Assembly: GCA_019114715.1 (NCBI GenBank)
Contig: DXEZ01000162.1
Span: 1-6,732, forward strand
Reading direction: 5' to 3'
Source of the DNA: Candidatus Sphingobacterium stercoripullorum
Lineage (GTDB): Bacteria > Bacteroidota > Bacteroidia > Sphingobacteriales > Sphingobacteriaceae
DNA length: 6,732 bases
The notes below the pieces were generated by a model, which made no database searches, was not told the DNA's origin, and saw only the letters and a list, made by a program, of their open reading frames with translations. Shown here piece after piece: positions 1 to 6,732 of the stretch. Both the position numbers and the translations under genes were made by a program. Numbering within the stretch: position 1 is the stretch's first letter; each line of letters starts with the position of its first letter.

Positions 1-1355
1 TTGTAGCGGTGTTTGACGTAGGGAAGACCAATAAAAAATTGCTTCTTTTTGATGAACAATATAACGTAGTCTTTGAACGATCAGCTCGTTTTTTAGAAAC
101 GAAAGATGAAGACGGAGACTCGTGTGAAAATTTAGAGAGCCTTAGGCTCTCTGTTTTCGATTCTTTGCACGAGGTTTTTCGTAAAAATGAATTTGAAATT
201 AAAGCTATAAACTTCACAACTTACGGCGCTTCTTTTGTCTATTTGGATGAAAATGGAAGGCCATTAACACCTTTATATAACTACTTGAAGTCTTATCCTA
301 AATGCCTAAGCGAGCAGTTGTATGAAAATTATGGTGGGGAAGAAAAGTTTAGCTTACAAACAGCCTCACCCGCTTTGGGAAGTCTGAACTCTGGCCTACA
401 ACTCTATCGGATGAAATACGAAAAGCCAGAGGTTTTTAATCAGATAACTCATGCACTGCATTTACCGCAGTATATGAGTTATTTGCTTTCTGGGAGAATG
501 TATTCCGATATGACAAGCATTGGTTGTCATACGGCACTGTGGAGCTTTGAGGATAAAAAATACCATGATTGGGTTTTTAAGGAAGGTCTTGATAAGAAGC
601 TAGCACCGATATTAGAGTCGGATCAAACATTCTCTCCGGCCTTTTTAGGAAATGACTATGTCATTGGAATCGGTCTTCACGATAGTTCATCAGCACTTAT
701 CCCGTATCTAGTGAATTTTACCGAGCCCTTTATTCTTTTATCTACAGGAACATGGGCAATTTCTTTTAATCCTTTTAACTCCTCACCATTATCGCCAGAG
801 GAGCTTGAAAAAGATTGTCTGTTTTATTTGAATTATAAGGGGAATCCTGTAAAAGCTTCCCGACTATTCTTAGGGAATGAGCACGATATACAGGCCAAGC
901 GCATTGCCGATTTTTTTGGAGTCAGTCCCGTGTATTTCAGGACGCTAACGATCGATTGGTCCTTTGTGGAAAAGTTCGCTTCTGAATTTAATGGACAATT
1001 AGATGCTTTTTCAAAACTTGAATTGAGTATATTTGAAAGTCCTAATCAGGCATATCATGCACTTATGGTGGCTTTGGTAGATGCACAAATACAAGCTCTT
1101 AATTTAGTTGAGAATCCAAAAGTCCCTATTAAACGGTTGTTTGTAGATGGTGGCTTTAGTAAGAATCAAATTTTCATGTCGCTCTTGGCTAATCGATTAA
1201 GTGGGATAGAAGTGTATGCAGCTTCCATGGCGCAAGCAACAGCTTTAGGTGCAGCAATGGTCATTCATGATCAATGGAATAGTCAACCTGTTCCTAGAGA
1301 TTTGATACATCTAAAATACTTTGCACGAAAGTCTGAAAACGGACAAGGAAATTAA
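1..1355 (+). CDS. FGGY-family carbohydrate kinase, 5' end cut by window edge (rhamnulokinase/fuculokinase-like)
   Basis: ATP-dependent cytosolic sugar kinase, probably acting on a ketose of a deoxy-sugar pathway; the exact substrate cannot be read from sequence. The frame stays open to the left edge: codons from base 3 read V-A-V-F-D-V-G, so the GTG at 9 is an internal valine and only a few N-terminal residues are missing. Counting that valine as 1, the phosphate-binding loop DVGKTNKK is at 3-10, the likely catalytic Asp in GLHDSSSAL at 225, the second phosphate motif TGTW at 246-249, and the C-terminal nucleotide-binding part, with DGGFSKN at 380-386 and ATALGAAM at 410-417. About 450 residues are visible, normal for the family. 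The GKTN loop differs from the DxGT of classical xylulo- or glycerol kinases and resembles a rhamnulokinase-like subgroup. The gene ends 13 bases before an alpha-hydroxy-acid dehydrogenase, supporting a pathway that yields lactate. Family call is firm; substrate is inference. Confidence 0.9.
   Translation, partial: VAVFDVGKTNKKLLLFDEQYNVVFERSARFLETKDEDGDSCENLESLRLSVFDSLHEVFRKNEFEIKAINFTTYGASFVYLDENGRPLTPLYNYLKSYPKCLSEQLYENYGGEEKFSLQTASPALGSLNSGLQLYRMKYEKPEVFNQITHALHLPQYMSYLLSGRMYSDMTSIGCHTALWSFEDKKYHDWVFKEGLDKKLAPILESDQTFSPAFLGNDYVIGIGLHDSSSALIPYLVNFTEPFILLSTGTWAISFNPFNSSPLSPEELEKDCLFYLNYKGNPVKASRLFLGNEHDIQAKRIADFFGVSPVYFRTLTIDWSFVEKFASEFNGQLDAFSKLELSIFESPNQAYHALMVALVDAQIQALNLVENPKVPIKRLFVDGGFSKNQIFMSLLANRLSGIEVYAASMAQATALGAAMVIHDQWNSQPVPRDLIHLKYFARKSENGQGN
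134..152. repeat. perfect inverted repeat inside the kinase gene
   Basis: AGAGAGCC (134-141) and GGCTCTCT (145-152) are exact reverse complements separated by TTA, forming a tight 8-bp, half-GC stem with a three-base loop. It lies in the coding sequence near the N-terminal part of the kinase (residues ESLRLS) and is followed by GTTTTC, a T run too short for a convincing terminator. The structure is visible in the sequence; any effect on mRNA stability or translation is unproven and it may be chance. Confidence 0.4.
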
Positions 1356-1368
1356 AATAAGTAACATA

Positions 1369-2532
1369 ATGACTAAATATATATACGATAGACGCTATCC
1401 CAGCATTGCCGATTTAAAAAGGAAAGCAAAGGCAAGAATTCCTAAATTTGCTTTTGATTATTTAGAAGGAGGCTGTAATGAGGAACTCAACCTCCAGCGC
1501 AATGAGAGTGATTTCGATGAGGTCCTATTAGAACCTCGGTACCTTCGTAAATTTAATGGAGTAAACATGCAGGCGGAATTGTTTGGTAAAACCTACGATG
1601 CGCCCATTGGAATTTCACCTATCGGCTTGCAAGGATTAATGTGGCCGAACGCTCCTGAGATATTGGCTAAAGCTGCATATAAGGAAAATATTCCTTATGT
1701 TTTAAGTACTGTATCCACTAGTAGTATTGAGAGAATTGCTGAGTTGACCCAAGGCGAGTTTTGGTTTCAGCTTTACCATCCTGCAGAAGATAGGCTAAGA
1801 GATGATATCTTAGATCGTCTCCAGCGCTCAGGATGTAAAACGCTGGTGGTTTTAATAGACGTCCCATCTTTTGGACTTCGCTATAGAGAGATTAAAGCCG
1901 GGTTATCCATGCCACCAAAAATGACGATATCCAATATCCTACAAGCCACCATACGTCCAAATTGGTCTATTAGTACACTTATAGCAGGGATTCCAGAATT
2001 TGCAACTTTAAAGCCATATATGGAAACCAAAATGGATATGAGTCAACTTGGAGCATTTATGGATAGGACTTTTGTAGGTAGGGTCAATGAAGACAAAGTT
2101 CGGATTATCCGAGATAAGTGGAAAGGAAACTTGGTGCTCAAAGGGGTAGCTAGCGAAGAAGATGCTGCAAAGGCAGCTGAATTGGGAGCAGATGGAATTA
2201 TTGTGTCGAATCACGGAGGAAGGCAGGTAGATGCAGGTGAATCCTCGCTACATTCTTTAAAGCGTATAGTTGATAATTATAAAGATAAATACAAAGTCAT
2301 GATGGATGGCGGTGTCCGCTCGGGGCCTGATATTGCTCGAGCCTTGGCACTGGGAGCGGAGTTCGTTTTTATGGGAAGACCCTTTATGTATGGAGTCAGT
2401 GCACTCGGAGCTAAAGGAGGAGACCATACCATCGCACTTTTAAAAGCACAACTTTATCAAGCTATGGAGCAATTGGGTTGTGAAAAAATCAATCAGATGG
2501 CTGAGTTTTTACTTCAGCACAAAGACAGTTAA
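1369..2532 (+). CDS. FMN-dependent alpha-hydroxy-acid dehydrogenase (L-lactate dehydrogenase LldD / glycolate oxidase family)
   Basis: Oxidises an L-2-hydroxy acid, most plausibly L-lactate to pyruvate, through FMN; related bacterial enzymes pass electrons to quinone at the inner membrane. The 387-residue protein is a full-length TIM barrel. The ATG at 1369 is chosen because the family homology begins just after it (RRYPSIADL, then FAFDYLEGG); the open frame back to a TTG at 1321 would overlap the kinase. Residues matching the glycolate oxidase active site are all present: Tyr31 (FDYLEGG), Gln134 and Tyr136 (FQLY), Asp164 (IDVPS), Arg171, Lys258 (LVLKG), His282 and Arg285 (SNHGGRQ), and the FMN-phosphate region MMDGGVRSGPDIARA with Asp313 and Arg317, then MGRP. 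The roughly 180-240 stretch between barrel strands is long, as in the membrane-associated lactate and mandelate dehydrogenases. Lactate is preferred as substrate because of the adjacent sugar kinase; mandelate, glycolate or another 2-hydroxy acid cannot be excluded. Confidence 0.93.
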   Translation: MTKYIYDRRYPSIADLKRKAKARIPKFAFDYLEGGCNEELNLQRNESDFDEVLLEPRYLRKFNGVNMQAELFGKTYDAPIGISPIGLQGLMWPNAPEILAKAAYKENIPYVLSTVSTSSIERIAELTQGEFWFQLYHPAEDRLRDDILDRLQRSGCKTLVVLIDVPSFGLRYREIKAGLSMPPKMTISNILQATIRPNWSISTLIAGIPEFATLKPYMETKMDMSQLGAFMDRTFVGRVNEDKVRIIRDKWKGNLVLKGVASEEDAAKAAELGADGIIVSNHGGRQVDAGESSLHSLKRIVDNYKDKYKVMMDGGVRSGPDIARALALGAEFVFMGRPFMYGVSALGAKGGDHTIALLKAQLYQAMEQLGCEKINQMAEFLLQHKDS

Positions 2533-2542
2533 TCGGTTAAAA

Positions 2543-3772
2543 ATGGTAAATGTTATGCGTAAGTGGGTTTTGATTACAGGAGTTTTGCTCATGCAGCAAG
2601 CGTATGCACAAAAGCTAACTCAATGGACAACAGCTGAAAGTAAGAAGGTCAATAAGAAAGTACTTTCTTACGATTTAGCAGAATTTCAAAATTTACCAAA
2701 AGATAGTTTAGTACTCTATGAGGTTGTTGGTGACAAAAAAACTCCTATAGCCTTTCAGCTAGATCATTTTGGTGGAGATCAAATTTGGTGGAGATCTAGT
2801 GGCAACGAGGTGCCTGAGAATTACGAATTGTGGAAGTCAAAAAACGAGAGCCCATTAGGAGATAACTCCGAGATTTCTGTTAGTAGTAATGGGGATGAGC
2901 TGAAGCTCGTTTTTAATGACGTTCCACTTGTAACCTACAGGTACACCACCATGTATCCACCGGAAGGAGTCGATACGGTCTTTAAAAGAAGCGGTTTTAT
3001 ACACCCTTTAAGAAGTCTATCGGGGAAGAGATTAACTAGAATACAGCCGTCTGATCATTACCACCACTACGGTCTATGGAATCCTTGGACTAAAGTGGAG
3101 TACAAAGGAGAAATAGTCGATTTTTGGAACCTGAAGAAAAAGGAAGGTACAGTAGAGTTTGCGGGAATTACAGGAATCAATCAAGGAGCTGTTTTTTCTG
3201 GTTACCAGGTGCACCATAAACATCAACTATTTGATGAGCATATGAATAAAGAGACTGTTTTAAATGAATTACAGACAGTTCGAATTTATACGCCCGAAGA
3301 TGATGCTGATTATTATATAATGGATATGGATATCCAGCTGGAATGCGCTACGGATTATCCTTTTATCTTAAAAGAATACCGTTATGGAGGATTAACGATT
3401 AGGACCACTGAAAAATGGGTGAAAGAAACCTCAAGGGTAATTACTAATGAGACAGATGTGAGAAATGAAATCGATGGCAGTAGAGGGGATTGGATTTTAA
3501 TTGAAGGCCATGATAATCAGCAGTGGGCAGGAGTAGGCATCATGTCCAACCCCCACAACTTTAATCACCCCCAGCCCTTAAGAGTGTGGCCCGATAATGC
3601 AAATGGTAATGGAGAAATAATGGCTAATTATGCACCATCAAAAGATCGCGATTGGGTCTTAGAGCCTGGGAAAACTTACCATTTAAAATATAGGTTTTTT
3701 ATTTTCGATGGTGAAAAAGGAAGGGAGTTTATGGACTCCCAGTGGGAAAAATATAAGAGTGCTAATGAGTGA
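2543..3772 (+). CDS. secreted DUF6807 ('PmoA family') protein
   Basis: Exported protein of unknown function belonging to the DUF6807 family, often labelled 'PmoA family' although unrelated to particulate methane monooxygenase. The ATG at 2543 follows an A-rich stretch 10 bases after the previous stop and gives 409 residues; ATG 2555 (MRKW...) is an equally possible start. Earlier in-frame starts back to 2480 would overlap the dehydrogenase and spoil the signal peptide. A Sec signal has basic RK, hydrophobic VLITGVLL and a cleavage site after AYA, before QKL. Conserved-looking blocks are HPLRSLSGKRLTRIQP (about 154-169), the His/Tyr-rich DHYHHYGLWNPW (171-182), VDFWNLKKKEGTVEF (192-206), EYRYGGLTIR (278-287) and NPHNFNHPQPLRVWP (336-350). 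The many His and aromatic residues would suit a carbohydrate or metal site, and the RYGGL pattern recalls galactose-mutarotase-like folds, but this is conjecture. No membrane segment is seen beyond the signal. Periplasmic or secreted; a sugar-related role is inferred only from context. Confidence 0.85.
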   Translation: MVNVMRKWVLITGVLLMQQAYAQKLTQWTTAESKKVNKKVLSYDLAEFQNLPKDSLVLYEVVGDKKTPIAFQLDHFGGDQIWWRSSGNEVPENYELWKSKNESPLGDNSEISVSSNGDELKLVFNDVPLVTYRYTTMYPPEGVDTVFKRSGFIHPLRSLSGKRLTRIQPSDHYHHYGLWNPWTKVEYKGEIVDFWNLKKKEGTVEFAGITGINQGAVFSGYQVHHKHQLFDEHMNKETVLNELQTVRIYTPEDDADYYIMDMDIQLECATDYPFILKEYRYGGLTIRTTEKWVKETSRVITNETDVRNEIDGSRGDWILIEGHDNQQWAGVGIMSNPHNFNHPQPLRVWPDNANGNGEIMANYAPSKDRDWVLEPGKTYHLKYRFFIFDGEKGREFMDSQWEKYKSANE

Positions 3773-3813
3773 AAGTACGAAATTGAGTGTTACAATTATT
3801 AATCGACAATAGA

Positions 3814-6609
3814 ATGCAAAGTGAAAATCTACTTTATGGGGATAAAAATGTTGCAGTTCGCATAGGAAAAGTCTTTTTACTTTTTTTAGGAATTTGTGCT
3901 GTTATAAGTTGCCAGAATGCTGGTCCAGTTAATGTTATTGAAGATAATGACTACGATTCGTTGTCTTTTAACCCGTTTGTTGAGACTGACTTCCCGTATA
4001 TCACAACCTCATTGGACCTTCGTGAAATAGGAGAGGCTTTTCCGTTAGAAAATTATGCGCCAAGAGTGCTGGCTATCAATCTTTCGAAAGAGGATACATA
4101 TATGGCATTTGATACTGATCTGTTGCGCTGGGTAGTTGGTTGGACGGGCGACTTTGTCGCGATGACTAATATGTCGCAGATTTCTTATTCAGATTCTTTT
4201 AATAAGAGCAATCAGATTTCAACAATACTTGGCAGGCCGCAGTTTGCAAACGGTATATATCCTGGAGGTAGCCTCCATAAGCCGGATTTTGAAGATCCTA
4301 GGGTAGTACCTGATGAGAATACTTATACCTGGGGACCTATTGATCCTTCTTTAGGAAAGTGGAAAGGGCAGTATGTGTACGAGCAAGATGTAATTTTGAA
4401 TTACGAGATTTCTGGAGTAGATGTTTTAGAATGGCCAGGAGTCTGGGAGGCGGAGAAAGAGAGCTTGTTTTTACGTAGGGTGGCAGTTGATGCCCATAAA
4501 GATCCTCTTTTTATTAATGTGGCAGAGGTAGGCGATGTCCAGGAGATAAAGAGCCAGCAGTCTATATTGACTGTTACCCATAATTCAGATAGTGTAACCG
4601 CCGTTTTTGCCTACGATAATCAGTCTAAAGAGTTAATCGACTTGCAGCATTATTCCGATCGCTATGTAACTTTAGCGCTAGCGCCTTCTGAAAAGAAAAG
4701 TCAGGTTTCTATCTTGCTGTGGAAAGGAACCCAGAGAGAGTTTGATGCGATTCAGGCAGAGGCTACAAACCAAGATTTTTCTTTCGAGTTTCCAAACTAT
4801 AAAAAGGGTGGTGAGAATTTATGGGATGAAAAAATATATACCAAGGCTAAGTTGGCAGATGATACGGCAGCTTATGTGCTAGATGAGATAGTACTTCCCA
4901 TGCCCAATCCTTGGAAAAGAAATGTGCGTGTTGGAGATATTGCATTCTTTAAAAATGGGGATGCTGCCGCAGTGACTTTTGAGGGGGATGTTTGGATCAT
5001 TAAAAATTTAAATAGATCGCTCAGTAAAGTCGAGTGGACACGTTTTGCGTCTGGCCTCTACGAGCCTATGAGCGTTGAGATAGTAGATGATGAGATTTAT
5101 GTTTTTGGGAAAGATGGCATTGTCAAACTGCACGATTTGAATAGAGACGGAATGGCCGATTATTACGAAAACTTCTCCAATATCATGGAGCAGTCTATGG
5201 AATCCAGGGAGTGGGCTGGAGACATGGTTGCAGATCCAAATGGCGGGTTTTTTATTGCCAAAGGCAGTACCTTAAATTTGGGGCCGAAATTCGCACCTTT
5301 TGTGATGACTGGGTTCCGCGAAGGCAATCGACATAGCGGTACGATATTACAAGTTTCTGCAGATGGACAGCAGGTAGATTATTATGCCACGGGCTTAAGA
5401 ATACCTTATATAGGTGTAAACCCAGAAAATAGTCAGGTATATGCCTCCGATCAACAAGGGAACTTTGTGCCTTCTACGCCTGTTTATAAGGTGGAGAAGG
5501 GCGATTATTTTGGTGTTCCTGCATCTAGTCATAGTAAAGTTGAACCTGAAGTGACTCCTCCACTGGTATGGATTCCTCATAATGTAGATCGATCGGGTAT
5601 TAGCCAGGTTTGGGTAGGATCCAAAAACAAAAAGATGGGGCCCCTTAGTGGTAGTTTGTTGCATGTTTCGTTCGGGAGACCGGGTTTATTCAGGGTGCTA
5701 GAGGATACGGGTAGTGCAATCCCTCAAGGTGCCGTGCAATTTATTAATCAAGAATATCCAGCACCTACGCTTCAAGCTACAGAGCATCCTAAAGACGGGC
5801 AGATTTATATAGCAGGATTTAATATATGGGGTTCCAACTCCAAAGGTATAAGCGCACTGACTAGATTGCGCTATACGGGTGTAATGGATTACCAAGTGCA
5901 AAGCTTTGAAGCAGGTCAGGGTGGAATTGTTTTAAGGTTTAATGAGGTCATAGAAGATGTGAATGAATTAGACTTAAAACGCTGGGATTATTTAAGAACT
6001 GAAGAATACGGATCAGGACATTATAAGTTAGATGGTAGCCCGGGTCAAGAAGAACTAGTTGTTTTAGATTACAAATTGTCAAAAGATAAGAAGTCTGTTT
6101 TATTAGTTGTAAATAATATGGAGAAAGCTATGCAGTATGAACTAAACTACCGCATGACTTTTAGAGATGGGAAATCCATTAAAGATGGATTCTATTTTAC
6201 GGTGCATAACGTTGGTTCTTTAGTTTTAAATAAAGAGTTTGGCGCAATCGATTTTCAAGCGATTTATCAAAATAGTGCTGCTAAAGCAGAAGGTGCCAAA
6301 GAAAGTGAAATAAGCGCTGAAAGGGGGGAGGCGTTATTTAAGCAACTAGGCTGTAACGGCTGTCATGCTATCGATGGAGGTACTGCAGGTATGTATGGCC
6401 CGTCGCTAGATAAAATGTATGGCAGTGAGCGTGAGTTTACAGATGGAACCAAGGCGATTGCAGACGATGAATACATCAAAGAAAGTGTGCTAGAGCCTTT
6501 AAAGAAAATTGTCAAGGGATATAACCCAGAGATGCCTTCTTATGTAGGGATTTTAGACGATAATGATATAGCTTCCATCACCCTATATTTAAAAGGTTTA
6601 AATCAATAA
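3814..6609 (+). CDS. lipoprotein with DUF6797-like region, beta-propeller and C-terminal cytochrome c domain
   Basis: Large 931-residue envelope redox protein. ATG 3814 is preferred over GTG 3787 because it still gives a complete lipoprotein signal: basic VRIGK, hydrophobic VFLLFLGICAVIS and lipobox VISC with Cys33 as lipid anchor. Regions in order: about 50-330, DUF6797-like (starts near FVETDFPYITTSLDLREIG); about 355-690, a propeller resembling soluble sugar-dehydrogenase/heme-associated propellers (VRVGDIAFF, GLYEPMSV, GLRIPYIGVNPE), with an EF-hand-like acidic loop DLNRDGMADYYE at 441-452; about 700-800, a conserved block with KRWDYL and EEYGSGHY; an Ala/Lys/Glu linker; then a class I cytochrome c from about 834 with CNGCH heme attachment (Cys847, Cys850, His851) and likely axial Met907 in EMPSY. 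It probably moves electrons from an oxidised substrate in the periplasm, but neither substrate nor a PQQ site can be demonstrated. No cluster of acidic residues directly follows Cys33, so surface export is not obvious. Last gene of the unit, 41 bases after DUF6807. Confidence 0.88.
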   Translation: MQSENLLYGDKNVAVRIGKVFLLFLGICAVISCQNAGPVNVIEDNDYDSLSFNPFVETDFPYITTSLDLREIGEAFPLENYAPRVLAINLSKEDTYMAFDTDLLRWVVGWTGDFVAMTNMSQISYSDSFNKSNQISTILGRPQFANGIYPGGSLHKPDFEDPRVVPDENTYTWGPIDPSLGKWKGQYVYEQDVILNYEISGVDVLEWPGVWEAEKESLFLRRVAVDAHKDPLFINVAEVGDVQEIKSQQSILTVTHNSDSVTAVFAYDNQSKELIDLQHYSDRYVTLALAPSEKKSQVSILLWKGTQREFDAIQAEATNQDFSFEFPNYKKGGENLWDEKIYTKAKLADDTAAYVLDEIVLPMPNPWKRNVRVGDIAFFKNGDAAAVTFEGDVWIIKNLNRSLSKVEWTRFASGLYEPMSVEIVDDEIYVFGKDGIVKLHDLNRDGMADYYENFSNIMEQSMESREWAGDMVADPNGGFFIAKGSTLNLGPKFAPFVMTGFREGNRHSGTILQVSADGQQVDYYATGLRIPYIGVNPENSQVYASDQQGNFVPSTPVYKVEKGDYFGVPASSHSKVEPEVTPPLVWIPHNVDRSGISQVWVGSKNKKMGPLSGSLLHVSFGRPGLFRVLEDTGSAIPQGAVQFINQEYPAPTLQATEHPKDGQIYIAGFNIWGSNSKGISALTRLRYTGVMDYQVQSFEAGQGGIVLRFNEVIEDVNELDLKRWDYLRTEEYGSGHYKLDGSPGQEELVVLDYKLSKDKKSVLLVVNNMEKAMQYELNYRMTFRDGKSIKDGFYFTVHNVGSLVLNKEFGAIDFQAIYQNSAAKAEGAKESEISAERGEALFKQLGCNGCHAIDGGTAGMYGPSLDKMYGSEREFTDGTKAIADDEYIKESVLEPLKKIVKGYNPEMPSYVGILDDNDIASITLYLKGLNQ

Positions 6610-6630
6610 TCGAGCGTTAATGTTTTTTTA

Positions 6631-6686
6631 AAAACTACTTATAGGCTAACGAAATAGGTTAGAAGCTGTAAGTAGTTTTGTTTTTT
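6631..6686 (+). terminator. intrinsic terminator with nested hairpin closing the gene cluster
   Basis: A perfect 11-bp stem pairs AAAACTACTTA (6631-6641) with TAAGTAGTTTT (6669-6679). Inside it, CTAAC (6646-6650) pairs with GTTAG (6658-6662), giving a stacked two-level hairpin. A run of six T (6681-6686) follows after one G. It begins 21 bases after the stop codon of the cytochrome gene, as expected for rho-independent termination of the + strand unit. Read on the - strand the stem ends in five T followed by A residues, so reverse termination is possible but weaker. Confidence 0.88.
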
Positions 6687-6732
6687 ATAAACTCTTTGTT
6701 CCTTTTTTTGGTTTCGATATCGATTGCGTACT
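6687..6732. other. unassigned right-edge stretch; possible end of a convergent gene
   Basis: No + strand gene begins here. All three - strand frames entering from the right edge stay open until they stop near or inside the terminator. One of them ends at 6685 with a Lys-rich tail (SISKPKKGTKSL), which would suit a convergent gene ending beside the terminator. About 45 bases cannot establish coding. The stretch also contains a 10-base palindrome TCGATATCGA at 6714-6723. Confidence 0.25.

Noticed and set aside
2008..2214. Open frame of 68 codons on the - strand inside the alpha-hydroxy-acid dehydrogenase gene
   Set aside because: It lies wholly antisense to a gene with intact family motifs and its product resembles no family I know; it is a shadow frame.
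2543..3772. Methane or ammonia monooxygenase subunit, as the name 'PmoA family' suggests
   Set aside because: There are no transmembrane helices, no PmoB or PmoC neighbours, and the sequence matches the soluble DUF6807 type.
3773..3813. Separate promoter for the cytochrome lipoprotein gene
   Set aside because: The 41-base gap is AT-rich but shows no convincing Bacteroidota -33/-7 pair (TTTG with TAnnTTTG), so read-through from upstream is simpler.
4675..4684. Perfect 10-base palindrome GCGCTAGCGC
   Set aside because: It is within coding sequence (Ala-Leu-Ala-Pro), single copy, and short enough to be chance.
5395..5901. Two - strand open frames (89 and 67 codons) inside the propeller-cytochrome gene
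   Set aside because: Both are antisense to strongly supported coding sequence and show no recognisable domain or signal.
6714..6723. Palindrome TCGATATCGA as an operator or attachment site
   Set aside because: It occurs once, has no extended symmetry or paired copy, and no regulator is nearby.

Overview
The window is AT-rich and gene-dense. All genes lie on the + strand, separated by 13, 10 and 41 bases, and A-rich stretches stand in place of strong Shine-Dalgarno sites. Protein features point to Bacteroidota, probably an environmental or marine lineage: an FGGY kinase with a DVGKTNKK phosphate loop, a secreted DUF6807 ('PmoA family') protein, and a large lipoprotein joining a DUF6797-type region, a beta-propeller and a cytochrome c. 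The phylum call is an inference from protein style; no rRNA or other phylogenetic marker is present.

Layout: (1) 1-1355, a sugar kinase cut by the left edge. (2) 1369-2532, an FMN-dependent alpha-hydroxy-acid dehydrogenase of the L-lactate dehydrogenase/glycolate oxidase family with its catalytic residues intact. (3) 2543-3772, a secreted DUF6807 protein of unknown function. (4) 3814-6609, a 931-residue lipoprotein with a C-terminal c-type heme domain. A strong nested intrinsic terminator follows at 6631-6686. The last ~45 bases hold no identifiable gene, although the tail of a convergent gene is possible.

How the genes may work together: kinase plus alpha-hydroxy-acid dehydrogenase fits catabolism of a 6-deoxy sugar such as L-rhamnose or L-fucose. 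In that route the phosphorylated ketose is split to dihydroxyacetone phosphate and L-lactaldehyde, the lactaldehyde is oxidised to L-lactate, and the flavoenzyme converts lactate to pyruvate. The isomerase, aldolase, lactaldehyde dehydrogenase and transporter are not in the window and would be expected to its left. The two downstream genes encode envelope proteins of poorly known function, and the propeller-cytochrome protein looks like a periplasmic redox enzyme or electron carrier. Their co-transcription with the cytosolic pathway is the least explained part of the window. There is no sign of mobile elements, CRISPR, tRNA or rRNA, and no stretch over 300 bases lacks a gene.
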